64,000 nucleotides of DNA from assembly GCF_002939475.1 (NCBI RefSeq), contig NZ_PKFQ01000001.1, forward strand, positions 4,833,001 to 4,897,000. The letters are read 5' to 3'. A program made the position numbers and the translations under genes. How positions within the stretch are numbered: position 1 is the first letter of the stretch; the number at the start of each line of letters is the position of its first letter. Origin of the DNA: Streptomyces cinnamoneus. Its GTDB lineage: Bacteria > Actinomycetota > Actinomycetes > Streptomycetales > Streptomycetaceae. The notes beneath the pieces were generated by a model. The model did no database searches, was not told the origin of the DNA, and saw only the letters and a program-made list of their open reading frames with translations. Shown one piece after another: positions 17,001 to 24,961 of this stretch.

Positions 17001-19029
17001 CCTGCGCCTCCGTGCGCAGCCGCTCGGCCTCGGCCTCGGCCTCCTCGCGCAGCCGCGCGGCCGTGGCCTCGCCCTCGGCTCGCGCCCCGGACGCCTCGGC
17101 GGCGGCCTCGGACCGCAGCCGCTCGGCGTCCGTCTCGGCCTGCGCCGACAGCGTGCGCACCCGCTCGGCGGCCTCCGAGCGCAGCCTCTCGGCCTCCTCG
17201 GCGGCCTCGCGGCGCAGCTTCTCGGCCTCCGCGCGGGCCTCGCGCAGCGCCGTCTCCGCCGCCTCGACCCGCTGCTCGGCCTCCGTCTGAAGACGGGTCA
17301 GCTCCGCGTCGGCCTCCAGACGGCGGGCGCGGGCCGCCTTCTCGGCCTCCTCGCGCGCCGCCCGGGCGGCCTCGGCCGCCTCCGAGCGCACGCGCTCGGC
17401 GTGGTCCTCGGCCTCCTCGGCCATCTCCTCGGCCTCGGTGCGCGCCCGCTCCAGGGCCTCCTCGGCCTGCTTGCGCAAGGTCGCGGCCCGCTCGGCCGCC
17501 TCCGCACGCACCCGCTCGCTCTCGGCGGTCGCGCCCGCGCGCGTCTCCTCGGCATCCGCCTTGGCCTTGACCAGCAGCTCCTCGGCCGTGCTGGCGGCCT
17601 CCTCGATCTGCTGGAGCGCCTCGCGGCGCGCCTCGCTGCGCAGCCGCTCGCCCTCGGCGACGGCGTCCGCCCGCAGCTGCTCGGCCTCGGCCCGCAGCCG
17701 GCGCGCCTCCTCCTGGAGCTCGACCGTCTTGGCCCGGTACTCCTTGGTGTCGTCCTTGGCCTCGCCCTTGAGCTGCTCGGCCGTGTCGGCGGCCTGCGCC
17801 CGCAGCCGCTCGGCCTCGGCCTCGGCCTCCTTGCGGATGCGCTCCGCCTCCACGGCGGCGGCCTTCGTGGCGGCCTGGGCGTCCTGCGACGCCTTGGCCA
17901 GCACCTCCTCGGCCGTGCGGGCCGCCTTGGCCAGCTGCGCGGCCGAGTCCTCGGCCACGGCGCTGCGCGCCTTCTCGGCGGCCTCGGCCACCAGCCGCTC
18001 CGCCTCGGCGGCGGCGTCGGCACGCAGCTGCTCGGCCTCGGCCCGCAGGGCCTCCGCCTCCTTGGTGGCCTCGCTCACCAGCCGCGCGATCTCGGCGCGG
18101 GCGGTGCGGGTGCGCTGCTCGTTGTCGGACTCGGCGCTCGACAGGCGCGCCGTCGCGGCCTCCTTGGCCTCGGCGACCAGCTTCTCGGCCTCGGCCCGGG
18201 CCTCGCGCAGCGCCGTGTCCGCCTCCTGCATCCGCGCCTCGGCGGCACGGGTCAGCTCGGTGGCGGCGCTGCGGGCCTGGTCGGACTCGGCGCTCGTCGC
18301 CGTGCGCAGCTGCTCGGCGTGGTCGGTGGCCTCCTGCGCCTGCGCGGAGGCGGCCGTCAGCAGCCGCTCGGCGTCCGTGCGCGCGCGGCGCAGGATCGCT
18401 TCGGCTTCGGCACGGGCCTCCTCGGCCGCGGCCCCGAGCCGGCCGCTGGCCTGCTCGGTCAGCCGCTGCGCCTCGGTCCGCGCGGCGGCCAGCGCCGCCT
18501 CGGCCTCGGCCCGGGACTCCTCCAGCAGGCGGCGCGCCTGGGCCTCGGTGCGGGCGCGCAGCTGCTCGGCCCAGGACACGTTCTCGTTGACGTGCGACTC
18601 GACGGTGCGGCGGCGCTCGTTGAGCTCCTCGTCCAGCCGCTGCCGGCGGGCCACCGCCTCGGCGTGCAGCTCGGCCTCCATGCGGGCCTGCCGCTCGGCC
18701 TGCTCCTGGAGCAGGCGCTGCGTCTGGGCCCGGGCCTCGCGCACCTCGCGCTCGGCGTCGGTGCGCAGCTGCTCGGCCTGGATCTGGGCATTGCGCAGCA
18801 GTTGTTCGGCCTGATAGCCGATGTCCGCCGAGTCGTAGGCGGGACGGTGAGCGAGATTGCGGCGCGCCTCGTGGAGCTTGGCGCGCAGCACCTCGACCTG
18901 ATAGCCGAGGTCGTCGGCGTGCTGGACCGCCTTCTCCCGCTCGGTCCGCAGCCGCTCCATCTCGGCCTCGAACTTCGAGAGGTGGTCGTCAGCCTCGTAG
19001 CGGTCGTACCCCCGCACAGCGCGGTCCAT
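14056..19029 (-). CDS. scy: Scy, polarity-organising giant coiled-coil protein
   Basis: Scy is the scaffold that, with DivIVA and FilP, sets up polar growth sites and branch points. This copy has 1657 aa, clearly longer than the roughly 1300 aa I recall for S. coelicolor Scy. The N-terminus MDRAVRGYDRYEADDHLSKFEAEM is DivIVA-like; a heptad coiled coil (about 20-120) follows, then a very long Ala/Glu/Arg/Lys coiled coil to about 1610 and a Gly/Ser/Lys-rich tail. Residues 867-1357 contain internal 40-residue units, with variants of 29 and 51 residues, differing by single 11-residue (hendecad) steps. Start ATG 19029 has AGGGGA upstream. Long frames on the opposite strand here are shadows of this Ala/Glu-rich composition. 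Confidence 0.93.
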   Translation of the reverse strand: MDRAVRGYDRYEADDHLSKFEAEMERLRTEREKAVQHADDLGYQVEVLRAKLHEARRNLAHRPAYDSADIGYQAEQLLRNAQIQAEQLRTDAEREVREARAQTQRLLQEQAERQARMEAELHAEAVARRQRLDEELNERRRTVESHVNENVSWAEQLRARTEAQARRLLEESRAEAEAALAAARTEAQRLTEQASGRLGAAAEEARAEAEAILRRARTDAERLLTAASAQAQEATDHAEQLRTATSAESDQARSAATELTRAAEARMQEADTALREARAEAEKLVAEAKEAATARLSSAESDNEQRTRTARAEIARLVSEATKEAEALRAEAEQLRADAAAEAERLVAEAAEKARSAVAEDSAAQLAKAARTAEEVLAKASQDAQAATKAAAVEAERIRKEAEAEAERLRAQAADTAEQLKGEAKDDTKEYRAKTVELQEEARRLRAEAEQLRADAVAEGERLRSEARREALQQIEEAASTAEELLVKAKADAEETRAGATAESERVRAEAAERAATLRKQAEEALERARTEAEEMAEEAEDHAERVRSEAAEAARAAREEAEKAARARRLEADAELTRLQTEAEQRVEAAETALREARAEAEKLRREAAEEAERLRSEAAERVRTLSAQAETDAERLRSEAAAEASGARAEGEATAARLREEAEAEAERLRTEAQEAADRVRAEANAAAERTAAEAAEALTAAQEEAARRRREAEELLGDARTEAQAEREAAREQSEELLASARTRVAEAQEESRRLVEEAERRASELVAAAEQTAQQVRDAVAGLHEQAEEEIAGLRSAAEHNAERTVTDAQIEADRVRAEAYAERERADEDAARTRAEAKAASEAAEQQAEQTLADAARVLDEAREAANVRRSEAARQADELVAEATTEAERLVAEATRTVEEAREAADAQRAEAAEQAERTVADADADADRLRAEAARMVDEAREAANARRAEAAQQADELIAEATAEAEKMAAEATRTVEEAREAADAHRAEASADADRLIADAAEMVEAARKDAALFEEKAREAAEAHRAEADADAERLRAEAARTVDEAREAANARRSEAARQADELVSEATTEAERLVAEATRTVEEAREAADAQQAEAAEQAERTLADAAAEAERLRAAAAEAKAKADEKADAVVAKATAEAERMVADASAKAQQMRTDASDALASAEQDAARTRAEAREDANKMRTEGRAEAERIVNEAAELTSSAQDDADRILDKAREAANARRAEAAEQADELIAKAADEARKMADEAARALAEAQAAATAHRAEATEQAERTLAEAGAEAERLRADADAVLEAARDEAGRTTDEAREAANARRAEAAEQADSLIAEATAEAERMATEAGEALAAAQEDANSTRAESAKIKADAVLEAERLRAEARAEGERTVDEARDAGARRLADAAEQADALVAKAQEEALRAAAAAEEQADTMVGAARREAERIVAEATGEGNALVEQARADANSLLSEARGDATGIRERAEDLRSRIEAEVEELHERARREAAEAMQSAGERCDKLVEAATEQLASAEKKAEKLRSEAAGEANKVRIAAVKKAEGLIKEAEQKKAAAVREAERLRTEAQEEAARLLEEGKRELEVLVRRREDIQAEISRVQDVLEALESFESPGAGGSKDGGVKATAGVGATRSGGKQSQK
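14959..16431 (-). repeat. Tandem coiled-coil repeats inside scy (40-residue units)
   Basis: Units beginning AREAANxRR or AREAADAxR recur at residues 867, 907, 947, 987, 1027, 1056, 1096, 1227, 1267 and 1318 of Scy. Most are 40 residues (120 bp). The unit at 1027 is 29 residues, lacking exactly one 11-residue block. The unit at 1267 carries an extra 11-residue block (1307-1317), making 51. The DNA copies are highly similar, for example the AREAANARRSEAARQADELV unit occurs nearly unchanged at 867 and 1056, so length variation between strains is likely. Confidence 0.85.
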
Positions 19030-19191
19030 CCGTCCCCTGGTCGCGTCGGCGGCCGGCCCCGTACTGCGTAGGTGGTGGAACCCGGAGCCCGCCCTTCCGA
19101 AGAAATGGTGTCAGATCATCGGCACAGCCCGGTCCGGGGCCTACCCGTACCCCGGCCGAACCTGCACTCTACCGGCCGGGGGAGGGGAGGG

Positions 19192-19632
19192 TCAGTGGTC
19201 CGTCTCCGCGACAGGCGCGGAGGTGACCAGTTCCGTCAGGACCCCGTGGCAGTCCTTGGGGTGGAGGAAGGTGATGCGGGAGCCCATGGATCCGGTGCGC
19301 GGCTGCTCGTAGAGGACCCGGACGCCCTTGTCGCGGATGGCCTCGGAGTCGGTGTCGACGTCCGCCGTACCGAACGCGATGTGGTGAACGCCCTCGCCGT
19401 TCTTGGCGAGCCACTTGCCGACGGGGGAGTCGTCGCGCGTGGGCTGGAGCAGTTGCAGGTAGGAGGCCCCGCCGTCGGAGGTCTCGTTGATTTTGAGCAT
19501 GGCCTCGCGGACGCCCTGCTCCTCGTTGACCTCGGTGTGGAACACCTCGAATCCGTACGTGGCACGGTAGAACTCGACGGTCTTGTCGAGGTCGGAGCAG
19601 GCGATCCCGATGTGGTCGATGCGCGTCAGCAT
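19192..19632 (-). CDS. mce: Methylmalonyl-CoA epimerase
   Basis: Interconverts (2R)- and (2S)-methylmalonyl-CoA, connecting propionyl-CoA carboxylation with methylmalonyl-CoA mutase and supplying (2S)-methylmalonyl-CoA for polyketides. The 146 aa glyoxalase/VOC-fold protein starts MLTRIDHIGIACSDLDKTVEFY, a family signature. Expected metal ligands are visible: His7, Gln60, His84 in GVHHIAF and Glu134 in VLTELV. Full length for the family. It is divergent from the thiolase gene at 19774, with 141 bases between them, and meaB follows the thiolase, so three acyl-CoA genes cluster. Start ATG 19632; GGA nearby is a weak ribosome binding site. Confidence 0.95.
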   Translation of the reverse strand: MLTRIDHIGIACSDLDKTVEFYRATYGFEVFHTEVNEEQGVREAMLKINETSDGGASYLQLLQPTRDDSPVGKWLAKNGEGVHHIAFGTADVDTDSEAIRDKGVRVLYEQPRTGSMGSRITFLHPKDCHGVLTELVTSAPVAETDH

Positions 19633-19773
19633 GGGTCCAGTGCACCGCTGGAGAGGGTGGTTACGCAACGTGCGCGCGATCACACCTTCGGCCCGGTGAC
19701 CGGGACACGTACCCCTCAGTACATTGACGGGAACCGTCGTTAACATCCCCCTCCGCTCGAAAGGGCCGAGCCC

Positions 19774-20985
19774 ATGACTGGTACCAACGGCAATTCCGGC
19801 ACGACCTCCGTCATCGTCGCGGGCGCCCGGACGCCCATGGGACGGCTGCTGGGATCGCTGCGCAGCTTCTCCGCCTCCGACCTGGGGGGCGTGGCCATCA
19901 AGGCCGCCCTCGACCGGGCCGGCATCGGTGGCGACCAGGTGCAGTACGTGATCATGGGGCAGGTCCTGACGGCCGGCGCCGGTCAGATCCCGGCCCGCCA
20001 GGCCGCCGTGAAGGCCGGCATCCCCATGTCGGTGCCCGCGCTGACGGTCAACAAGGTCTGCCTCTCCGGCCTCGACGCGATCGCGCTGGCCGACCAGCTC
20101 ATCCGCGCGGGTGAGTTCGACGTCGTGGTGGCCGGTGGCCAGGAGTCCATGACCAACGCCCCGCACCTGCTGCCCAAGTCCCGCGAGGGGTACAAGTACG
20201 GCGCGATCGAGATGCTCGACGCCATGGCGTACGACGGGCTGACGGACCCCTTCGAGGGCATCGCCATGGGCGAGTCGACCGAGAAGCACAACGCCCGCCT
20301 GGGAATCCGCCGCCCCGAGCAGGACGAGATCGCGGCCCTGTCGCACCAGCGGGCCGCCGCCGCCCAGAAGAACGGCCTCTTCGAAGCCGAGATCACCCCC
20401 GTGGAGATCCCGCAGCGCAAGGGCGAGCCGGTGGTCTGCAGCAAGGACGAGGGCATCCGCGCGGAGACCACGGTGGAGACGCTGGCCAAGCTGCGGCCCG
20501 CCTTCGCCAAGGACGGCACCATCACCGCCGGCACGGCCTCCCAGATCTCCGACGGTGCCGCGGCCGTGGTCGTCATGAGCAAGGCCAAGGCGGAGGAGCT
20601 GGGCCTGGCCTGGATCGCCGAGATCGGCGCCCACGGCAACGTGGCCGGCCCCGACAACTCCCTCCAGTCCCAGCCGTCCAACGCCATAAAGCACGCGTTG
20701 GGCAAGGAAGGGATCACGGTGGACGACCTCGACCTGATCGAGATCAATGAGGCATTCGCGGCCGTCTCCGTGCAGTCAATGAAGGATCTGGGCGTATCGC
20801 CGGAAAAGGTGAACGTCAACGGCGGAGCCATCGCGCTCGGCCACCCGATCGGCATGTCGGGTGCCCGGCTGGTGCTCCACCTCGCGCTGGAGCTCAAGCG
20901 GCGCGGCGGCGGCGTGGGCGCGGCCGCGCTGTGCGGTGGCGGCGGTCAGGGCGACGCCCTGATCCTGCGCGTTCCGGGCAACTGA
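19774..20985 (+). CDS. Acetyl-CoA C-acetyltransferase (thiolase)
   Basis: Condenses two acetyl-CoA to acetoacetyl-CoA, or the reverse. 403 aa, normal for biosynthetic-type thiolases. All three catalytic elements are present: nucleophile Cys96 in VNKVCLSGL, His357 in GGAIALGHPIGMSGAR, and Cys387 in AAALCGGGGQG. Start ATG 19774 with AAGGG upstream. A short inverted repeat (GACGG-GAA-CCGTC, 19726-19738) lies 36 bases before the start and could be an operator, at low confidence. meaB follows 32 bases downstream and is probably cotranscribed. Together with the dehydrogenase at 1506 this enzyme can supply the acetoacetyl-CoA to butyryl-CoA route. Confidence 0.95.
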   Translation: MTGTNGNSGTTSVIVAGARTPMGRLLGSLRSFSASDLGGVAIKAALDRAGIGGDQVQYVIMGQVLTAGAGQIPARQAAVKAGIPMSVPALTVNKVCLSGLDAIALADQLIRAGEFDVVVAGGQESMTNAPHLLPKSREGYKYGAIEMLDAMAYDGLTDPFEGIAMGESTEKHNARLGIRRPEQDEIAALSHQRAAAAQKNGLFEAEITPVEIPQRKGEPVVCSKDEGIRAETTVETLAKLRPAFAKDGTITAGTASQISDGAAAVVVMSKAKAEELGLAWIAEIGAHGNVAGPDNSLQSQPSNAIKHALGKEGITVDDLDLIEINEAFAAVSVQSMKDLGVSPEKVNVNGGAIALGHPIGMSGARLVLHLALELKRRGGGVGAAALCGGGGQGDALILRVPGN

Positions 20986-21017
20986 CACTCGACGGGTCCT
21001 CGCAGAACGGAGCAGTG

Positions 21018-21974
21018 ATGGCGGACGTCCCCACCCTGGTCGAGCAGGCGCGAGAGGGCCGGCCCCGGGCCGTGGCCCGGCTGATCTCACTGGTGGAGGG
21101 GGCGTCCCCGCAGCTGCGCGAGGTGATGGCGGCGTTGGCCCCGCTCACCGGCAACGCCTACGTGGTCGGGCTGACCGGCTCGCCCGGGGTCGGCAAGTCG
21201 ACCTCCACCTCGGCGCTGGTCACGGCCTACCGCCGGATGGGCAAGCGGGTGGGCGTGCTCGCCGTGGACCCCTCCTCGCCCTTCTCCGGCGGCGCGCTCC
21301 TGGGCGACCGGGTGCGGATGTCCGATCACGCCTCGGACCCGGGCGTCTACATCCGCTCGATGGCCACGCGCGGCCACCTCGGCGGCCTTGCGTGGGCCGC
21401 CCCGCAGGCGATCCGCGTGCTGGACGCGGCCGGCTGCGACGTGGTGCTCGTGGAGACGGTCGGCGTCGGCCAGTCGGAGGTGGAGATCGCCTCGCAGGCC
21501 GACACGTCCGTGGTGCTGCTGGCCCCCGGCATGGGGGACGGGATCCAGGCCGCGAAGGCCGGGATCCTGGAGATCGGCGACGTGTACGTGGTCAACAAGG
21601 CGGACCGGGACGGCGCGGACGCCACGGCCCGGGAGCTCAACCACATGCTGGGCCTGGGCGAGGCCCGTGCCGCGGGCGACTGGCGGCCCCCCATCGTCAA
21701 GACGGTGGCCGCGCGCGGCGAGGGCATCGACGAGGTGGTCGAGGCGCTGGAGAAGCACCGGGCGTGGATGGAGGAGCGGGGCGTGCTGGCCGGGCGCCGG
21801 CGGGCCCGCGCGGCGCACGAGGTCGAGACGATCGCGGTGACGGCGCTGCGGGAGCGGATCGGGGACCTGCGGGGTGACCGCCGGCTGGACGCCCTCGCCG
21901 AGCGCGTGGTGGGCGGTGCGCTCGATCCGTACGCGGCGGCGGACGAGCTGGTGGCGGGCGTGACCAGCGCCTGA
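21018..21974 (+). CDS. meaB: MeaB-type GTPase, methylmalonyl-CoA mutase chaperone
   Basis: G3E-family P-loop GTPase that gates cobalamin loading and protects adenosylcobalamin-dependent acyl-CoA mutases. The 318 aa protein has the Walker A GSPGVGKS (54-61), the VDPSSPFSGGALLGDRVRM switch region, LVETVGVGQSEVE and the guanine-specificity motif NKAD. The C-terminal dimerisation arm (about 265-318) is complete. Start ATG 21018 follows GGAGC; a GTG directly before it is also possible. It is downstream of the thiolase, with 32 bases between, and ends at a strong bidirectional terminator. Its client may be IcmA (26774) or a methylmalonyl-CoA mutase outside the window; this cannot be decided here. 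Confidence 0.93.
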   Translation: MADVPTLVEQAREGRPRAVARLISLVEGASPQLREVMAALAPLTGNAYVVGLTGSPGVGKSTSTSALVTAYRRMGKRVGVLAVDPSSPFSGGALLGDRVRMSDHASDPGVYIRSMATRGHLGGLAWAAPQAIRVLDAAGCDVVLVETVGVGQSEVEIASQADTSVVLLAPGMGDGIQAAKAGILEIGDVYVVNKADRDGADATARELNHMLGLGEARAAGDWRPPIVKTVAARGEGIDEVVEALEKHRAWMEERGVLAGRRRARAAHEVETIAVTALRERIGDLRGDRRLDALAERVVGGALDPYAAADELVAGVTSA

Positions 21975-21980
21975 GAGCGC

Positions 21981-22036
21981 CCCGGCCCTGTGCCTTCGCC
22001 TCCCCCCGGGGGGAGCGGCGAAGGCACGGGGCCGGG
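21981..22036. terminator. Bidirectional terminator meaB/marR
   Basis: A 20-bp stem with one G-T wobble (arms 21981-22000 and 22017-22036) encloses a second CCCCCC/GGGGGG inverted repeat. It lies between convergent stops 7 and 5 bases away. Confidence 0.9.
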
Positions 22037-22041
22037 GAGGG

Positions 22042-22518
22042 TCAGATCTTGCCGCGCGCCGAGCGCAGGTGTCCGGCCACCGGGGTCAGCGCCTCACGCA
22101 GCGCCTTGAGGTCCTCCGGCGACAGCAGGTCTATGAAGTGCTCGCGGACGGACGCGACGTGGTGGGGCGCGACCTGGCGCATCGTGTCCCAGCCGTGGTC
22201 GGTCAGGACGGCGAAGAGCCCCCGCCGGTCGGACTCGCAGTTCTCCCGGCGGACGAGGCCGGCGTTCTCCATGCGCGTGATCTGGTGGGAGAGGCGGCTC
22301 TTGGACTGCAGGGTGGCGGTGGCGAGGTCGCTCATCCGCATGCGGTGGTCCTCCGACTCCGAGAGGTTGACCAGGATCTCGTAGTCGTTGTTGGTGAGGC
22401 CGAACGGCTGTAGGTCCCGTTCGAGCTGGTGCATCAGCAGCCGGCTCACGTCCAGGTGGGTGCGCCAAGTGGCCTGTTCCTCGTCGCTGAGCCAGCGGGT
22501 GCCGTTCTCGGTGTCCAT
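22042..22518 (-). CDS. MarR-family transcriptional regulator
   Basis: 158 aa winged-helix regulator. The helix-turn-helix is at about 60-85 (MRMSDLATATLQSKSRLSHQ) and the wing contains the family motif ENCESDRRGLFAVLT (about 93-107). Helices at both ends form the dimer. No Cys-based redox switch like that of OhrR is evident; Cys94 in the wing is the only cysteine. An AT-rich inverted repeat 22 bases upstream (22540-22555) is a likely autoregulatory site. The ribosome binding site is not evident, so the start could be leaderless or slightly different. Targets unknown; the AIM24 genes downstream on the same strand belong to other units. Confidence 0.88.
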   Translation of the reverse strand: MDTENGTRWLSDEEQATWRTHLDVSRLLMHQLERDLQPFGLTNNDYEILVNLSESEDHRMRMSDLATATLQSKSRLSHQITRMENAGLVRRENCESDRRGLFAVLTDHGWDTMRQVAPHHVASVREHFIDLLSPEDLKALREALTPVAGHLRSARGKI

Positions 22519-22539
22519 AGACGGATTCTACCTAAGAGG

Positions 22540-22555
22540 TTGAAAGTTTAATCAA
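22540..22555. promoter_or_regulatory. Candidate MarR operator upstream of marR
   Basis: TTGA and TCAA half-sites separated by 8 A/T-rich bases (TTGAAAG...AATCAA) stand out in GC-rich DNA 22 bases before the marR start. The half-site type is common for MarR proteins; binding is inferred. Confidence 0.4.
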
Positions 22556-22625
22556 ATGACAGGTGCGGAAGGAACGAGCGGAACGAGAGGTCATGCGTTC
22601 GACGTCACACTCCGCAGAGTACCGC

Positions 22626-23393
22626 TCACAGCCCGAAGCGGCGCTGGAGGTCGCCCAGCTGGCCCGGTAGACGCGGCGTCATTGGCTGGTTTCCGGGGCT
22701 TGCGGGTGATCCGCCCTCGTGATCCGGCGGCGTCTCGCCCGTGCTGATCTCCTCCATCATCTGCTCGGTCGACTGGAGCAGCACCGTCCCCGCCCCGACG
22801 AACTCGTACTGGTGCTCCTCGCCGGAGGCGCCGCCGAGGCCCGTCAGCCGCCGCACCCCGCCCATGACCCCGCGCAGGTACTGGTGGTCGTAGTGGTGGC
22901 AGGGCGAGGGGCAGTCCGCCCAGCCCACCAGCGCCTGCGGGTCCACCCGGATCGGCGGCTCCACGAAGACGACCGGGCCGTTGGAGGCGGCCACGAACTT
23001 CCCCGTCCCGATGAGGGTGAGGAAGCCGGGGATGATCGACTGCTTCAGCGACAGTGACGGCTGGAAGGCGAGGAGGTTGCCCGAGCGCACCGTGAGGTTG
23101 CCGTCCTCCAGGTCGTAGGAGTTGACGTCGAAGGACCGGTCCGCCAGCAGCATCTTGCCGCGCCCCTCGGCGACCACCCAGTCCGCGGCGTGCAGGGGCG
23201 AGTGGAAGCTCCCCGAGATCAGCCGGTCCAGCGGGCCGTGGCCGATGCCGTGGAAGTCGATCTGCCCGTAGTAGGCGATCATCTTCCCCTTCTGCAGAAA
23301 CCACTGGCCGTTGAGGTCCACGCTGAAGGTGTACGGATTGACGTTGTCGTCCACCGGAAGGGTGGTCGCGTCATGGGTGACCGGGCCGTTCAC
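22626..23393 (-). CDS. AIM24 family protein (third of three)
   Basis: 255 aa member of the AIM24/TerB-like beta-barrel family, named for a yeast mitochondrial biogenesis protein; the bacterial role is unknown. The core beta-rich repeats (about 15-215) include a FVEPPIRVDPQALVGW segment. A short variable tail (about 215-255) follows, making it the longest of the three copies. The start is GTG at 23393, overlapping the stop of the preceding AIM24 gene as GTGA, with GGAGGAAAAG just upstream, so translation is coupled. No signal peptide or membrane segment. Confidence 0.85.
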   Translation of the reverse strand: MNGPVTHDATTLPVDDNVNPYTFSVDLNGQWFLQKGKMIAYYGQIDFHGIGHGPLDRLISGSFHSPLHAADWVVAEGRGKMLLADRSFDVNSYDLEDGNLTVRSGNLLAFQPSLSLKQSIIPGFLTLIGTGKFVAASNGPVVFVEPPIRVDPQALVGWADCPSPCHHYDHQYLRGVMGGVRRLTGLGGASGEEHQYEFVGAGTVLLQSTEQMMEEISTGETPPDHEGGSPASPGNQPMTPRLPGQLGDLQRRFGL

Positions 23394-24040
23394 AGCTTTT
23401 CCTCCGACGCCTGCACGTACACCGTGCCGTTGCCCGACAGTTCGAGGCGGAACGCCTCCCCGGAACCACGGCCGACGACCTCGCGCCAGCCGATGGCGGC
23501 CGACAGCTTGTTGCGCACCTCGCCGCGGTGGGCGACGTAGGCCTGCGGGTCGACGACCACGGGCCGCTTGCCGGTGATCGGCAGTTCGATGAAGCCGCCG
23601 TGGGCCATCACCGCCACCGAGCCGTGGCCCTTGAGCGTGGTGGTGAACAGGCCCTGCCCGGTGACCTGACCGCGCACCATGCCCATCACGCCTCCCTGGG
23701 ACCCCATGAACATCGTCCCTTGCTGGAGCGTCCCGTCGAACGCGAGCAGCCGGTCGGCCTCCACGTAGAGGGTGTCGCCGTTCAGGTCGATCACGTGGAC
23801 GTGGTGGCCGCCGTGCCCGAACATCACCGTCCCGCTGCCCTCGACGGTCATCAGCGGCGTGGCCTCGTTCGCGATCCGGCGGCCGATCATCCCCATCACC
23901 CCGCCCTGCCCGCCGGTGATGCTGGGGGTGAAGGAGACCTCGCCCTTGTAGGCGAGCATCGCCCCGCGCTGGCTGAACAGCCGCTGGCCCGGTACGACCT
24001 GGGCCTCGACCATGCGCGAGTTCAAGAGCCGGAAGGGCAT
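23390..24040 (-). CDS. AIM24 family protein (second of three)
   Basis: 216 aa. Start MPFRLLNSRMVEAQV at 24040 is set by a strong GAAGGAGGGG site; the longer frame to 24208 is not supported. Repeated beta segments such as LFSQRGAMLAYKGEVSF and LYVEADRLLAFDGTLQQG are shared with the neighbouring copies. Gly/Met-rich loops (GGQGGVMGMIGR, GSQGGVMGMVRG) are characteristic. It is coupled to the next copy by a 4-base overlap; 109 bases separate it from the first copy. Family members are single-domain proteins sometimes linked to tellurite or stress clusters; no function is proven. Confidence 0.87.
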   Translation of the reverse strand: MPFRLLNSRMVEAQVVPGQRLFSQRGAMLAYKGEVSFTPSITGGQGGVMGMIGRRIANEATPLMTVEGSGTVMFGHGGHHVHVIDLNGDTLYVEADRLLAFDGTLQQGTMFMGSQGGVMGMVRGQVTGQGLFTTTLKGHGSVAVMAHGGFIELPITGKRPVVVDPQAYVAHRGEVRNKLSAAIGWREVVGRGSGEAFRLELSGNGTVYVQASEEKL

Positions 24041-24149
24041 CAGGCCCCCCTCCTTCGGTTCTCCCGGGAGGGGCCTGTTGCTCCGCCGGCGCGGCGCGGC
24101 GGCGCGGCCTCGGTGATCGTCTGCGGCCCGGCGGCCGCGCGTGCGACGC

Positions 24150-24791
24150 TCACAGGTCACCCCCGATGGTGTTGCGCTCGCTGGGCTGGACGTAGACGAG
24201 CCCGTCACCCTCGAAGCGGATCTGGAAGGCCTCGCCCGAGCCCTCGCCGATGGACGTGCGGCGGAAGTTCACGCCGATCTGGAAGTGCTGCTTGAGCCTG
24301 CCGGTGTGCGCGATGTACGCACCCGGGTCGACCTGCAGGGGCATCTGCTTGGTCACCCGCAGCACGATCGCCGTGCCCGCGGAGAGGACGGCCGCCTGCC
24401 CGGAACCCTCCACCGTCGTCGTGAACAGGCCGTTGCCCTGCGAGGCGCCCCGCAGTCCGGTGAACGTGGTGCCCGTCCGCAGTGCCGTGTCCGTGCACAG
24501 GAGGTTGCTGGCCTCCACGTACAGCGTCTCGCCGCGCAGCGTCACCAGATTGATCTCGCTCGCCCGGTCGGCGAAGTAGCAGGTGCCGGTCCCCTTCACC
24601 TCCATCATGTCCATCTGCTCGCCGGTGAGCCGCCGCGTGACCATGCCGCGCAGGCCGTCACCGCCGCCGGTCATCTTCTTGAACGCCATATCGCCCTCGT
24701 ACGCGACCATCGACCCGTTCTTGGCCTTGACCGCGTCCCCCGCCATGTCGACGGCGAGAACCTTGCTCCCATGGAGCCGAAACTGAGCCAC
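24150..24791 (-). CDS. AIM24 family protein (first of three)
   Basis: 213 aa, beginning MAQFRLHGSKVLAVDMAGDAVKAKNGSM with a GTG start at 24791. It has the same repeated AIM24 pattern: AKNGSMVAYEGDMAFKK, LYVEASNLLCTD, GNGLFTTTVEGSG, and it ends VYVQPSERNTIGGDL. Three different AIM24 proteins in one leftward operon suggest a hetero-oligomeric beta-barrel assembly; this is inference. Ribosome binding site is weak (CGGGG). Confidence 0.87.
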   Translation of the reverse strand: MAQFRLHGSKVLAVDMAGDAVKAKNGSMVAYEGDMAFKKMTGGGDGLRGMVTRRLTGEQMDMMEVKGTGTCYFADRASEINLVTLRGETLYVEASNLLCTDTALRTGTTFTGLRGASQGNGLFTTTVEGSGQAAVLSAGTAIVLRVTKQMPLQVDPGAYIAHTGRLKQHFQIGVNFRRTSIGEGSGEAFQIRFEGDGLVYVQPSERNTIGGDL

Positions 24792-24961
24792 GCCCCGACG
24801 CTAGCGGGCGGACATACGCCTCCAACAGGCCCCATGGCCCCGGAACCCCTTCGGAACGGACCCGGTTGCCACCGGCCGGCGGCCGGGCTGCGACAATGGA
24901 CCGGCTTGTGAACGCCCTCACAAGCGGTGACCGTTCCGCCACGCGACCGAAGGTGTGACCC

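Noticed and set aside
14527..19071. Very long plus-strand frame (about 1500 aa) opposite scy
   Set aside because: Its protein is a Leu/Gly/Arg-rich composition shadow of the Ala/Glu coiled-coil gene on the other strand; it has no domains and no start signal.
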